From Trochalopteron elliotii (Eukaryota; Chordata; Aves; Passeriformes; Leiothrichidae), in NCBI GenBank assembly GCA_024734555.1, contig JANPWX010000619.1, positions 2,761,406 to 2,825,405 on the forward strand: a DNA stretch of 64,000 bases, given 5' to 3'. Positions within the stretch are counted from its first letter, which is position 1. Every line of letters begins with the position of its first letter. Below the pieces are notes generated by a model. That model was not told the origin of the DNA. It did not search any database and saw only the letters and a list, made by a program, of their open reading frames with translations. Positions 1 through 11,999 of the stretch are shown piece by piece. The translations under genes and the position numbers were made by a program.

Positions 1-50
1 AAAAAAAAAAAAAACCCAACAAAAAAACACCTAAACAAACAAAAAAAATA
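1..50 (+). repeat. A-rich low-complexity sequence at window start
   Basis: An A14 run is followed by more A-rich sequence broken by single C residues. It could be the tail of a retroposed element lying outside the window, but nothing here shows that. Confidence 0.85.
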
Positions 51-350
51 TATGTGGCACACCCACTTACACTGAAATACAGTACATCCAGCTAGAAATT
101 GCATCAGCTTGATCTAGGTGTAATTTTGCAGTGATGATAGGTGCAGTGATGCCATTTCAGGCAAAGCCTTCAGCTGCACTTCTCTGCCCTGATCTGCTTT
201 GGCTGCCGGACAATCGCCATTCCCCATGCTCAGTTTCTGCCACTTTCTGTGTTTCTGCCCCCAACCCTGACCCTCACTGGGAAGCTTTCCTGGGTTCTCA
301 TAGCTGTTGTGGGCAGTGTCATGTAGCAACATTCAAAACCAAGTTTTGTC

Positions 351-450
351 TGTCTTTATTCTGGTGATAGAAAGATTTGGATAGAAAGGAAAGGGGAATT
401 CCCAGCTTTTCATTCCATGGCAATTCCACACTGGCATCTGATTTTGGTCC
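351..450 (+). repeat. Dispersed repeat, copy 1, with palindromic kB decamer
   Basis: TTTATTCTGGTGATAGAAAG at 356 is followed by GGGGAATTCCCAGCTTTTCA at 393 and CATCTGATTTTGG further on. The same order recurs at 4050. The kB palindrome GGGAATTCCC is at 394-403. I do not recognise the repeat family. Confidence 0.75.
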
Positions 451-3400
451 CTCAAAGTGGGATCCTCTCCTGTTTCAGTATTTGGATCTTTCTCCTCACA
501 GCTCATCTGCCATGCCTGTGGTCAGTTCAGCATATTAATGTTTACAGTGACTCCATGGCAAATCCATCCTGTAGCTCTCTGCATTCAAAGGAAATGGACA
601 AAGAAGGGCACTGGCAGCTCAGCTATGACACAAAGTGTCCATGAAGAGGAGAAAGATCAGCTCAAACACTTGCCTTGCTGGCTTAGATAGAGTGGAAGTG
701 GTGAAGCTCTCCTTGATGAGCAGCAATAGGTCATGGGAGCTGAGTCACCAAGACTCCTGTCAGCAGGTGATTTGGGACATGTCAGCCATCCCTCAGAGGA
801 TCCACGTGGGATGGCACATGCTGCTCACATTGCAAAGATTTAGCTGTGCATGTCACTGAGGAAATGGAGGGTGGCTGTCACACCATAGTTAACACAAGAA
901 GTGAAGGGAGCCCTGCATATACTGCAGGACAGGTACTTTTACTTTCATTGCTGGTTTTGTTTATATAGCTTGGGTGGAGGCAGGAACCCCACCAAAACAA
1001 GCTTGCAAAAGGAACATTTCATTTGTGGAAGGGACATGGAATTTCCCAAGAACAGCAGGTTTAAGTGATTGCATTTCCATCGAGCACCTGGCATTCTTTC
1101 CAGTGCCCCACCTCCTCCTCTCCAGCCTTGCTTCCTTGCAGGCTGAGGGCAGCTGTGGCTCCTCTGGCTCAGGGCCAGCCCTGGAGCTCAGTGCCTGCCT
1201 ACCTGGAGCCAGTTTGCAAGGTGAGCCTTTGTACGTGAGCAGAGGAAACACCCATGCACTGGGACAGCTTTGCTGCTCTCTCCTCTCCTCCCTGATGCTG
1301 GGTGGCCCCAGGGCCGGCCTGAAAACTGATGCTTCTCTTTGCCACGGTAAAGCACCAAGAGCCAGCAGACTCTGCTCATTTTTTAGATTTTCTCTATTTC
1401 AATAGGGCATGCACTTGGTTGTGCAAATTGCCATTTTCCCTGACAGTTCCTCATGGCAGCCCCATTTCCCAGCACAGCCAACATCTATTTCCCTGGTGTC
1501 CTCCTGACCTTGATTGCTCATCTGAGGGGGCCCCTCTCCTAACTCCAACCTGCTCTGTGCTCACAAGTTCTCCTACTGGCTTCTCTTGCTCATTCCCATG
1601 ATAAGCCTTCAAGGCCCTCTCTGTCTTTTTGTATGGAAAGTGCACAAACTCCACTTCTCCTTTCTTCTAGGTTCAGGAAAAGCCTCTGCCTGCTGCTGGG
1701 AAGACTTGCTGCTCCTTCCTGTCCTGGCAATTTGCTGGATTTCTAGGAGGGTTTTCCTGCATGGTTTGGGCCACAGAGACTTCTGTTCTTCTAGACCCAG
1801 ATCTGGAAGAGGTTTTCAGTCTTCCTGCTCTCACTTACCCCTCCCACTGGAGGCCGATTCCCCACAGATGGCCGGTGGAGTAATTAGAGTGCAGGTCCCT
1901 CTGCTTGCTTTGGGCAAAATTACACAGATTAAATTAAATTAAGGCACCCTGGCTGGTTCTGCCTGAACTGAAGTAGGGGAAAACTCATACAATCCTCTCT
2001 GCCAGTTGTGATAGGAGTGCTGTGGCAGCCAGGCAGACCAGGGTCATCAGCTCTTCCACCTGCAAAGCTGGGGCTCAGCAAGCCATGTCCTGTGTTGCAC
2101 CTCTCCACAAGGGGCCAAACCCAAAGCAGCTCTGTGCTAGGCAGAGGGACTTAGCTGGTTAGCCAAGGAAGTTAGCTGGAAACACTAGTCACAGGTTCTG
2201 CTAGAAGACCTGCCTGTCCTAACATCCAGACTCCTGAGTTGGCTGGTGCAGGCTGTTTCCTCAGCTCTGCTGTGAACAGCACTGGCTGACAAAGCCTTCC
2301 CCTTTTCCTCCTGAGATATGCCAAAGGTAACACTCTTCCAGGTGAACATAATAAACTTCCAGCTAAGGAACCCACAAGAGAAAGAGGTGTCTTGTCCTGC
2401 AGTGCAAAGGCTGCCAGGCACATCTCTGTGGAAATGAGGCCAGACCATGCAGGAGAGAGAGTGAGAAGAGGGGGCCATGCTGTCCCCTTTTCTTCCCTAA
2501 TGCCAGCGATTCAGCACAGTGGCATAGGGTCAGGAACAAAGTGCAAGAGTATGGGATTAGGTTGCTTGGCCAGGAGGGAGTAAAGATCTATCAGTCCTTG
2601 AATGGGCCCATTGAAAGGTCCTGTCCTTGGGTGAGGCATGCACCCGTGCAGAGCCCTGGCTGTTCAGGCGCTTCCAAGCCAACAGAAAAGCCACTAGTGA
2701 GTCGTACATACTGCAGGAGGTATGGAGCTGCTGAGCACAAGCTTTCCAGGAGCTGGCTTTGGATACAGGCTTTCACAGCCTATCAGCATCCTGATTTAGG
2801 GTTTTAAATCTCTTTTGGGATCCATGCCCAAGTGCTGTTTCCACTACTGGACAGAAAATATTTTTTCCTGATGCTGGGATGAAATAGTTGCTATATTTTT
2901 CCTGTGGCATTTTAGAATGCCCTTCTGTAGGCCCTGCAGCATAAGTCCCAGCTGGGACTGGATTATATTGCTCTTAGTTCTCCTGCTGTTGGGTAGTTAA
3001 GATGGACACCAACACAGGCAGAAGCATCACCCTGCATAGGCCTGAACTACTAATTGTCTAAGTCCCCAAGTGATGGTGAGGTTATTTATATCCCAGCCTT
3101 TCCAGCATTGGTCATGGTTGGAGATAACACACCAGACTGGAAAGACCTCTGGGCTGGTGATTGCAGTGGCCTTATTAAGTGTCAAACTCAGCCTGTTGCT
3201 CTACAAGCTGTTTTCTTTATGTAACCCAGCATTTTCTTCATGTAACCCTGACACAGCTTGCAATAGCCCAGCTGAAAAATCAATTGCAGCACAGAGAGCA
3301 ATGTGAGCAGCACCTTCAGCGGCTCCATGTGTGCCCAAGGTTGATCATCCTTGACATTAATTATAGGTTTGCTCAACTCCAAGGACGAGGCCTCTGTTTT

Positions 3401-4049
3401 TCAGTATAATCACATGAGCTCAGATGGCCCCAAGCATAGCTTTGATTCTCACATTGAGCAAGTGCTCAGAGAACACGTGCAGGTCCTGCAGTGCCTGACA
3501 GGTAAACGTGCTGGGGCTGACAGACGTGAGCAACCTTGGAACCTGTCACCACATCCTGGATTCTGAGGATGTTGTGGCAGTATGTCCTGCCAGGGGCTTC
3601 CCTGCAAGTGTATCTTCTGGCAGCCCCTTCCTGCAGAGCAGTCTCTGGTGGTCAGTAGAGGCTGCCAGCTCCTGTGGCAAAGCTTCAAGGAACAGACCGG
3701 TTTATCACCTCCAAGTTGTTCAACCTAATCAAACAACACACAAGAGTTCAGTCAGCTGAGAAACCTGCTTTGCACAGGAACTTGTGTGATCAGAGTGCCA
3801 GCTGTCAGAAGCCGGGACTGGACATGGCTGGCTGCTCCAGGGTGGTAGTGGGCTGGGAGAAAGAAGGAAGTCATTGGGATTGAAACAGTTAAAGCATATT
3901 CTGGAAGCTGTGTCCCCTTGTAGGTAACTCTGCAGGCTGGATGGATGCCTGTCTCCAAGCACTGGCATTACTCTGGCTGGAGTGTGTCCCTACAGGTGTC
4001 CTTCCAAGAGCTGTAACTAACTTGATGGTCTGTGGTGTAGGGTGGTGGC

Positions 4050-4117
4050 TTTATTCTGGTGATAGAAAGATTTTGGGGCAGGGGAATTCCCAGCTTTTCA
4101 TGTCATCTGAGTTTGGA
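4050..4117 (+). repeat. Dispersed repeat, copy 2, with palindromic kB decamer
   Basis: TTTATTCTGGTGATAGAAAG, GGGGAATTCCCAGCTTTTCA and CATCTGAGTTTGG are shared with copy 1 in the same order and orientation. Short deletions shorten this copy. GGGAATTCCC is at 4082-4091. Confidence 0.75.
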
Positions 4118-7100
4118 TGACTGCAAATTTTTGACAACAAGGAAAGCTGTGCCAAAATTAATGATGAGCTATTCCACGTGCAAACCATGCTGCTGAATTT
4201 TTTGCAAGTCTCTATCCAAACCAGGGCTCAGTCCATCCTTGGCAAGCAATCTGCAGGGAAGGATTCCTCTGACCTTTTCCCTGGATGAAATCCACTGAGC
4301 ACAGTCCAGTAACCCTGAGCTGACATTGAGCAACCCCAGCAAAACAGCAGCTGTGTCCAGTCACCTGAGTGTTTGGAAATCCTGGAGTCTTGATTGCACA
4401 AAGTGCAGCTGATGTGCCCTGGCTGTACTGGGCAGACTGTCCCCTCATGTGCCAAAATCCCAAGAGTATAACCTGCCAAACTTACCACATGCATGCAGCT
4501 TCTCTCAGCACAGGAACCTTTATGTCAAGCCAGGAAACCCCAAACAGAAATAGGGCAACCCCCGCCGGCCCAAGCAGCTTGCTGGGATTTCTCCATAGCA
4601 ATGCACTGTGGGCCTTTTGCAGCAAACCATGACCCAGCTTGCTTGCAGCAAGTCACATGCTTTGCTTGGCCACAGAGCCCAAGCCTTGCGCTGGCTCCAG
4701 CTCTTCAGGCAGCCTGCAGAGGCAGGCCCAGCAGCGTGCCTGGCTGCCAGCTGCGGGGCAAGGGCTGTAGCTCCCGGATGCTTTGGCAGGGAGCCATGGC
4801 TGACGTGCTGGGCAGCCTGCCCTAGAAGATCTTCATGTTTTGTCAGGCAGGAGCAGGCTGAAGTGGTGGGGGGAGTGTTAGTGTAGAGTTCAGCTCCAGC
4901 TCCTCATTTGAGTGTCACCTAAGTCTTGCGCAAAGCATATCTAGATTAAAAATGCTGGATTCTTCTAGCAAGCAATATTCTTCTCCTAAGGGTTTGCACC
5001 CATGGGGAATTGTGGTTATGCATTTTCCAGTGGATGAGAGAGGGGCAAAATATTCCACCTACTTCCCCCTGCTCTCTGCCCTGCTGTGCAGTATGGGTTT
5101 CTCCTCCCTATATTACTGTACCTTGGAGCAAGCCTTGCTCAGTTATTCTGTTTTTGGAAAGGGACAGTCTGCTGTCCTAGGGTGTGCTTCTTTCTGCGTG
5201 CCTTAGATCAAGGGGACAAAAGCAAAGGCCACAGAAAACATTTTTCACAGAATAGATCTGTCATGACCTCCAATCCTCACCTCTTTTGCCCTGCTGTGCT
5301 GTCCAGCCTGAGGCTGAGAGTGCACCTCTGGCCTTGACATTCCCCTTTGCTTGTGTAGGCAGCCCATTGCTTTATGTTCTGGGCAGCAGATGTGCCCAGT
5401 GGACTCCTGCAAGCTGGAAGGAACACAAATGTGAGGTGGTGTAATGCTTATCATTGCCATGCTTACACCTTTCCAAGGAGCTGGTCTTTTATCTCCCAGC
5501 TCCACATCCCACTGCCCTTTTGCCTTTGTACACACGGAAAAATTGTCTGTAAGGAGGAACTGGATTGTCTGGAAAATATCCTGCAATTCCCTCTGCCAGC
5601 TGGTTCTGGACAACGGCTCTGTGTGGCTCTGCACTTGCTAAGATGTGGTAAACAAATCTCCAAGGAGTAGCTTGAAAGAGAGATGGACATTTTCAGTAGA
5701 TACAGGTAAGTGCAGGGAAAGAGAACACAGCAGGGACCTGAGATGGAAAGGAAACAGGAAGACCTGTCACTGCTTTATGTATTTTACTCTCAGAGCAGCA
5801 GCTGTCTTCTGTACTTCCCTTAGAAGAAAAAAAAGGCAAAGATGATTCACGTCCCATTCTCCAGCTCAGCCTTGAAGCAGCATTAGTGTGACTAAGGTCC
5901 TTGCTGCATCATTTCTTTCTCCATCTGATGCCGAGAAGGTCGTAGCAGGGCAGATTGTGATTAAGTGGAATTTCTCAATGTTGAAAGACATTTGAGATTT
6001 GTCCCAGTGATTAATAAAATTACTTGGGGGGGCCATAGGAAAATCTGATCCTATACATTTTTTTCTGAAGAGCACGAACCCTTTGAAAGTCCCGTGTGTG
6101 AAAGCTTAGAGAACAGCATTTGCATGGGGTGCCTCTGCCAGCAAAGCTGAGCAAAGGTGAAACCCATCATACCACAGGGCCCCTGCCAGCAAGAAATCCT
6201 GCTGAATTTCCACACAGCTCTGGTTACTGGTGTTCAGAGCCTCTCACCTTACATTATTGCACATGGCTGGAGGAAGTCTGCTAATTTAGTTGAGCCTAAA
6301 GCACATGAGGGAGGTCCAGTGCACAGACAACAGCCCAAATCTTGCCAGTTCCAGCAGAAATCAAAGCAGGTGTGTTTGCAGCTGCTTTAACACTGTAGCT
6401 GATGGTTTTACCAGTTCATGTTCCTCATGGCTCTGCAGACGAGAGGACAGGTAGCACATACACTCAGGGCAGCACCTGCCCCAGGAAATACCTGCTCTGC
6501 AAACACCTATTTAAAGGCAGTCCCTGCCCTGGGGAGTTTGCAGCCCAAAGCTGGGGCAGAGAAGCTGCAGGTCAAAAGCTTGTGTGGGCTGTGACTCTGT
6601 GTCCTACAGCCACATTTTGTGTCTGCTGGTTTGTGGTGCCCTGGGATGCACATGCAGCCTGCCTGGATGGGGAGCAGCAGAGCTGGATGGGGTGGCAGTG
6701 GCTTTGCCCCAGTCACACATATGATGAACAGCAGAGATGGAGCCAGACCTGGCCCTTGCCTGCCTGTGCCACTTGTTAATAGAAGGTGCTTTGGAGGACA
6801 GGTTATGTTTTACTTTCTCGTTTTCCTCAGTGGTGTTGAGGAGCAGACTGAACCCTCCTATGCTGCAGCATAAATCACTAACTATCTGTACCTCATTTTT
6901 CTCCTTGGGGACTTAGAACGTTTGTACTGTGAGTATTTTAAGTGGCTAATACCACATTCAATCAGACTCACTGGCTGTAATTGCAATTCCTAATTTAAAT
7001 TACTGGCTGTTTGCTAGCAAAAACATTTCTTTCCGTCTCCCTCATTCCTTTGGTATTGATCAGCCTGTTCTGTCCTGGCTTTTCAAAGGGAGGTTTTCTC

Positions 7101-8321
7101 TGGAGACATCTGCAGCCCTGGTTGGCAGATGCTGGAAGCACACAGCTCTCACGGAGGCCCCTTCTGGGGACTCTCAAAACTGTGCCAGAAGCATGTCTGG
7201 CATTGTGCATGAGTTCTGTGAGGTGCTGTGTACAGACAGAGGGCACAGCAGGTTGCTAGTTAGCAAAAGGGAGATGCTCTGGGTGTATGCAGGAGCCAGT
7301 TCATTAGGTATATGATTACAGCTCTGCAAGGAATGATTTAGCTATCAGCTGTAAGAGGGAGAGAGACACTGATGTAGCTGCTGCACCACATATGAGAAGA
7401 ATCATTCTATCTGCAGCTTGCTGCAGCTCATGCCACACACACAGAGTTCAATTTCCTCTTCCTTCTACACTTCTTGTAAGGCAGCCAGGCGTGTCGAGCT
7501 CTCACTTTCAAGGACAGATCTTCAGAACATATTTTGATCCTGTCTGAGCAGCAGTCAAAAAACGCCAGCTGGTGTTGATGGGATAAAGGCACTTAACTTT
7601 GCATCCAGGGGAGCAGTCTGTCATTGCAGTAAAATTTGTGTCAGTTGTAAGTCACAACCATACATTTCAGGGACCACAGAGCTAAGCAGGTTCCCTGCTG
7701 AAGCTTTGATGCCTTGCAGATATTTGCATGTATCACCATTGCTTCTTTTTCTAACTTCTACTTCATTACAAAAAAAAAAAAAAAACAAAACAACAAACCA
7801 GAGTTCAAATGAATTTCCATGCAAAGCAGCTCCATCACTGCACCGGCTTGCACTTTCCTGTCTGAAGAGCTCTTGGAGGCTCAGTTCAGGGGAGGTGAGC
7901 TACTCCATTCACTGGAGGTTAAGAGCACAAGGAGCCTCCCTGTTTTAACCCTTTAAAGGGGGACCTTTTGCAGGGCTTGCTCTCATTTTGCAGTTTACTT
8001 GCTTTTGAATGTCATGACTGTTTACATCCACTGTAGGTGCATCATGCTCTGAATTCTGGATTTCCTCATTCCAGTGACAGACTGATGAAGTTTAGTGGGA
8101 CCATACTCTGCACATTTCACTGATCTCACTTACCTTGTCTTTGACTTCCTACTGTGGTTTACTGAGGCCGCTCCTCTACAGCTAATGGAATAGGGCTTGG
8201 AATGCCAGGCACTGGAGGAGGCATATCATGCCCTGACCACAGGCTTTGATGTCAGGAGCACATGTATCCAATGGCTGGTCCTGTATGAAGACTCAGCTGT
8301 TGCCAGAAGAAAAGAGCAACT

Positions 8322-8343
8322 GGGCCCAGCTGTAAATTCAGTG
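8322..8343 (+). repeat. 22-bp repeat, copy 1
   Basis: This begins GGGCCCAGCTGTAAATTC and matches 8870-8891 at 21 of 22 positions, same orientation, 548 bp apart. The flanks do not align convincingly. Confidence 0.5.
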
Positions 8344-8869
8344 AAGCATGTGTCACAGCCCTGCTCCTTGGGCTAAGTAGCGATTGAAATGTGATAAAAA
8401 AGTCTGTCCTGTCACTAGGGCATTCTTGCTTTTCAGTACACTCTGAAAAGACCCCTTTGTGATGGCACCCAGCAGCATGCATCAATCTTCATCTCTGGCT
8501 GGGACAGGGTCAGACCCAGCCTGGGTTAAAAACTCTCCATCTCCCTGCAGCACCAATGGGCAGGCATGTGGGAAGGAGGGGACACTGAGAGGCAGGACCA
8601 TTTGTGCCACTGCCAGCACCCTGCCCAGCAGCAGCATCCTCACTGATTCACCTGCACACCTCAGCTCGGGTGGAAGACCAGATAAGGCCTAAAGGAAACT
8701 GCTCCCAAGTTGTTTTCTTGGTTCCCTCAGAGATGGGACTCAGAACTCTGGAACTGGAGATGAAGATGATATTCCATGTGCAATTTAGCAAAATTATTAA
8801 TAAGTGTAAACAGATTTGCCTTAACCCTGTGCTTACAAGGCACATGCAAATTCCATTGACAGCGTTCAA

Positions 8870-8891
8870 GGGCCCAGCTGCAAATTCAGTG
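8870..8891 (+). repeat. 22-bp repeat, copy 2
   Basis: This begins GGGCCCAGCTGCAAATTC, the partner of 8322-8343 with a single T/C difference. Confidence 0.5.
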
Positions 8892-9839
8892 GACCACAAT
8901 AGCTACAGAGATAACATTTTTCTTACAGCAATGTTGAGAAGCCATCTGTGGTGGTGTTCCATAATGAATGTTCTTACAACACCAGGGACTTGCCTCCAGG
9001 AAGAGGACACACTGAGCTGTGTTTGCTTTGTTGCTGAATGAAAGCATCTGCATGGGAAATCCCTAACACTCCCTGGGTGATGTACATTGGCATCACACCG
9101 TGGGTTGAATCAGTCTCCAGATATGGTCTCAGTCATGGGCAAAATATCCAGCGGCAGGACACTGATTGGTGTCAGAATCAGCAGCAGTTTACCATCCAAA
9201 AGCTGTACACTTGACACAGATTGCTTTGCAGCCCCAAAACCTTCAGCATAAAAGGATCAATTTTGAAAATGTCACCTCGAATGAGCTGAGTTTGTTTCCT
9301 GGTATATTTAGAGCAGCCAAAAGATAGGGTCGATGGTTAGAGGGAATAGGATGTACATGTGTGAAGGGGGCTAGATGCTGTGAGGGCGAGAGAAAGCAGA
9401 GCCAAGCAGACCTGATGGAAGGCTGCTAGCTCTAAGGCTAAATGAAGATCTGCCCCTATGCAAGCATGAGTTTAGCAGCTATTGTATGGATGGTAATTGG
9501 AAGCAAATTTGAGGGCTGGCTTTTTAGAGACGGCATGTTAAGCCCCAGAATGGAGGTATGCCTAGTTCACACAACTCAGGAAAAGAGTGGGAGAGGAAGG
9601 AAATTCTACTATGTTGCAATCACAAAAGCTTAGGACAAAACATTTTTCAGGTGAGTGAGAAAACAAACATCTGAAGTTTCTAATGAGTAAGAAAAAAAAT
9701 TGAAATAAATTCTTGTTTTCTGAGTCTAAAGAAGTAATCTGTTTCACTTGGGAAGTTCTCAATATGGTTTCAGTCTTACATATTTTCTAAAAAATTCACT
9801 GTTTCTAACTGAAACAAAACAGAGAAAAACATCTGACAG

Positions 9840-11990
9840 AAGGAAAAGTGCCAGCAAAACTTCAACATGAGCAGAGCAGACTTCAGGCTGCTCAGGGAAT
9901 TAGCAAGTTCCCTGGGAAAATGTTTTTGCAGGTGCTGGGGTCCATAAGTGCTGGTCACTTTTTAAGCCTTGCCTCCTAAGAACACAGGAGCAGGCAATGT
10001 CAGAAGTTAAGGAGGTAAGGCAGAAGTCCATCTTAGCTGAACAAGAATCTTCCTTTGAATATAAGGCAAAAAAAGAAGGTGTATGCCCAGTGAAAGCAAG
10101 GTCAGGTGACATGGGAAGAATGCAGAAATTTTTTATTGTTTGCCACCTTAGGCAGAAAATTCATGCAGACAAAGCTCAGCTGGAGTTGAAGCCAGAACTG
10201 TGGGGGACAATAAAAAGAGCTTTTTCAAATATGTTAATGGCAAAAGGCAGTATACAAATAACATCAGCCCGTTCCAAGATGAGGATGGTCACCTCACAAA
10301 CATGGACATGGACACAGCAGAGGTGCTTAGCACATTCTTTGCCTCTGTCTTCAAAACAGATGACAGACTAATGGGATCTCAGTGCCTTGAGCTGAGGGAC
10401 CATGGCTGTGAGAATGGTAACTCCCAGTTGATACTGAAGTTGTGTGGGATCTGCTGCTCCAGCTGGATCTCTAAAAATCTATGGGGCCTGATGGGATTCA
10501 TCTGAGAATCCTCAAAGAGCTGGCTGATGTCATCACAAAACCTCTCTCACTGATTTTTGAGCAGTCTTGGGAATCTTGAGAGGTGCCAGCTGACTGGAAT
10601 CTGGCAAATGTTGTCCTGATTTTGGAGGGCAAGAGGGAGGACCCTGTAAAAACCAGGCCTGTCAGTCTCACTTCAGTGTCTGGCAAAGTTATGGAGATTA
10701 TTCTGGGAGCCATTGAAAAACACCTGAAAGACAATGTGGTCACTGGTCACAACCAGTACAGCTTTGTGAAGGGAAAGTCCTGCTTAGCAAACCTGATTTC
10801 CTTTTATGACAAGGTATCTCACTCCGTTGATCAGGGGAAGCCAGTTGATGTAATTCTTTTGGATTTCAAATTAAAAAGCTTTTGATATTGTCTCTCACAG
10901 GATCCTTCAGGACAAAATGTCCAGCTCACAGCTGGATAAACACATAATGGGATGGGTGAGCAACTGGCTCGGGTCAGGCACGGCGGGTGACAGTGAATGG
11001 GGTGACATCAGACTGGGGACCTGTCACTAATGGGGTTCCATAGGGCTCCATCCTCAGCCCTGTGCTCCTCAATATCTTCATAAATTACTTGGATGCAGAA
11101 CTGGAAGGGATGCAGAGCAAGTTTGCAGGTGACAAAACTGGGAGGAGTTTTGTGGAGCTCCCCTGAAGGCAGGGAGACCCTGCAGAGAGATCTTGACAAA
11201 TGACAGGGCTGGACAATAACCAACAACATGAAGTTTAACAAGGGAAAAAGTCAGATTCTGCACCTGGGATGGGGCAACCCTGGATGTGTATATAGACTGG
11301 AGAATGGAGACTGGAGAGCAATGCCATGGAAAGGGACCTGGGAGTCCTGGTCAATGGCCAGTTCATTATGAGCCAGCAGTGCCCTGGCAGCCAGGAGGGC
11401 CAACCCTGTCCTGGGGGCATCAGGCACAGCATCACCAGCTGGGCAAGGGAGGGGATTGTCCTGCTCTGCTCTGCACTGGGGCAGCCTAACCTCCAGTGCT
11501 GGGGGCAGTTTGGGTGCCACAATAAAAAAAAGACATTAAGCTGTTAGAGAGCTTCCAAAGGAGAGCAACAAAGATGGTGAAGGGCCTTGAGGGGAAGCTG
11601 TATAAGGAGCAGCTGAGGTCACTTGGTCTGTTCAGCCTGGAGAAAAAGACACTGAGGGGAGACCTCTTTGCAGTTGACAACTTCCTCGTGAGGGGAAGAG
11701 GAGGGGCAGGCACTGATCTCTTGTCTGTGGTGACCAGTGACAGGACACAAGGGAATGCCTGATGTTGTGTTAGGGGAAGTTTAGGTTGGATATTAGACAA
11801 AGGTTCTTCACCCAGAGGGTGGTTGGGCACTGGAACAGGCTCCCCAGGGAAGTGGTCACAGAAGTTTTGGACAATACCTTCAGGCACAGGGTGTGACTCT
11901 TGGGGATGTTCCTGTGCACGGCCAGGAGTTGGACTTGAAAATCCTTGTGGGACCCTTCCAACTCAGCATATTCTGTGATTCTGTGATTTC
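9840..11990 (+). mobile_element. Degraded CR1 LINE, 5'-truncated
   Basis: Translated pieces in changing frames match the CR1 ORF2 linker and reverse transcriptase. A start resembling NMSRADFRLLREL lies near 9865, then DNKKSFFKYVNGKRQ near 10205, EDGHLTNMD near 10280, VPADWNLANVV near 10580, and PVSLTSVSGKVME near 10650. The catalytic FADD is altered to FAGD near 11122. Frameshifts and stops break the frame repeatedly, so it is inactive. The 3' end at 11965-11990 has two ATTCTGTG units, the terminal repeat typical of avian CR1. The 5' boundary is approximate. Confidence 0.93.
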
Positions 11991-11999
11991 CTTTGCAAA

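Larger units (their letters stand above)
451..9839. other. Intergenic DNA 3' of NFKBIA, no gene seen
   Basis: I find no conserved protein text and no long open frame here; the longest translations are about 145 codons and match nothing known. Besides the listed repeats there is an A15 run at 7770-7784 and an isolated kB match GGAATTTCCC at 1038-1047, just left of neutral expectation. In human, PSMA6 lies on this side of NFKBIA, but none of its exons is visible. Confidence 0.6.

Noticed and set aside
10583..10885. A possible functional reverse-transcriptase gene
   Set aside because: The frame is only a 100-codon piece of a CR1 with frameshifts, internal stops and an altered catalytic motif (FAGD instead of FADD).
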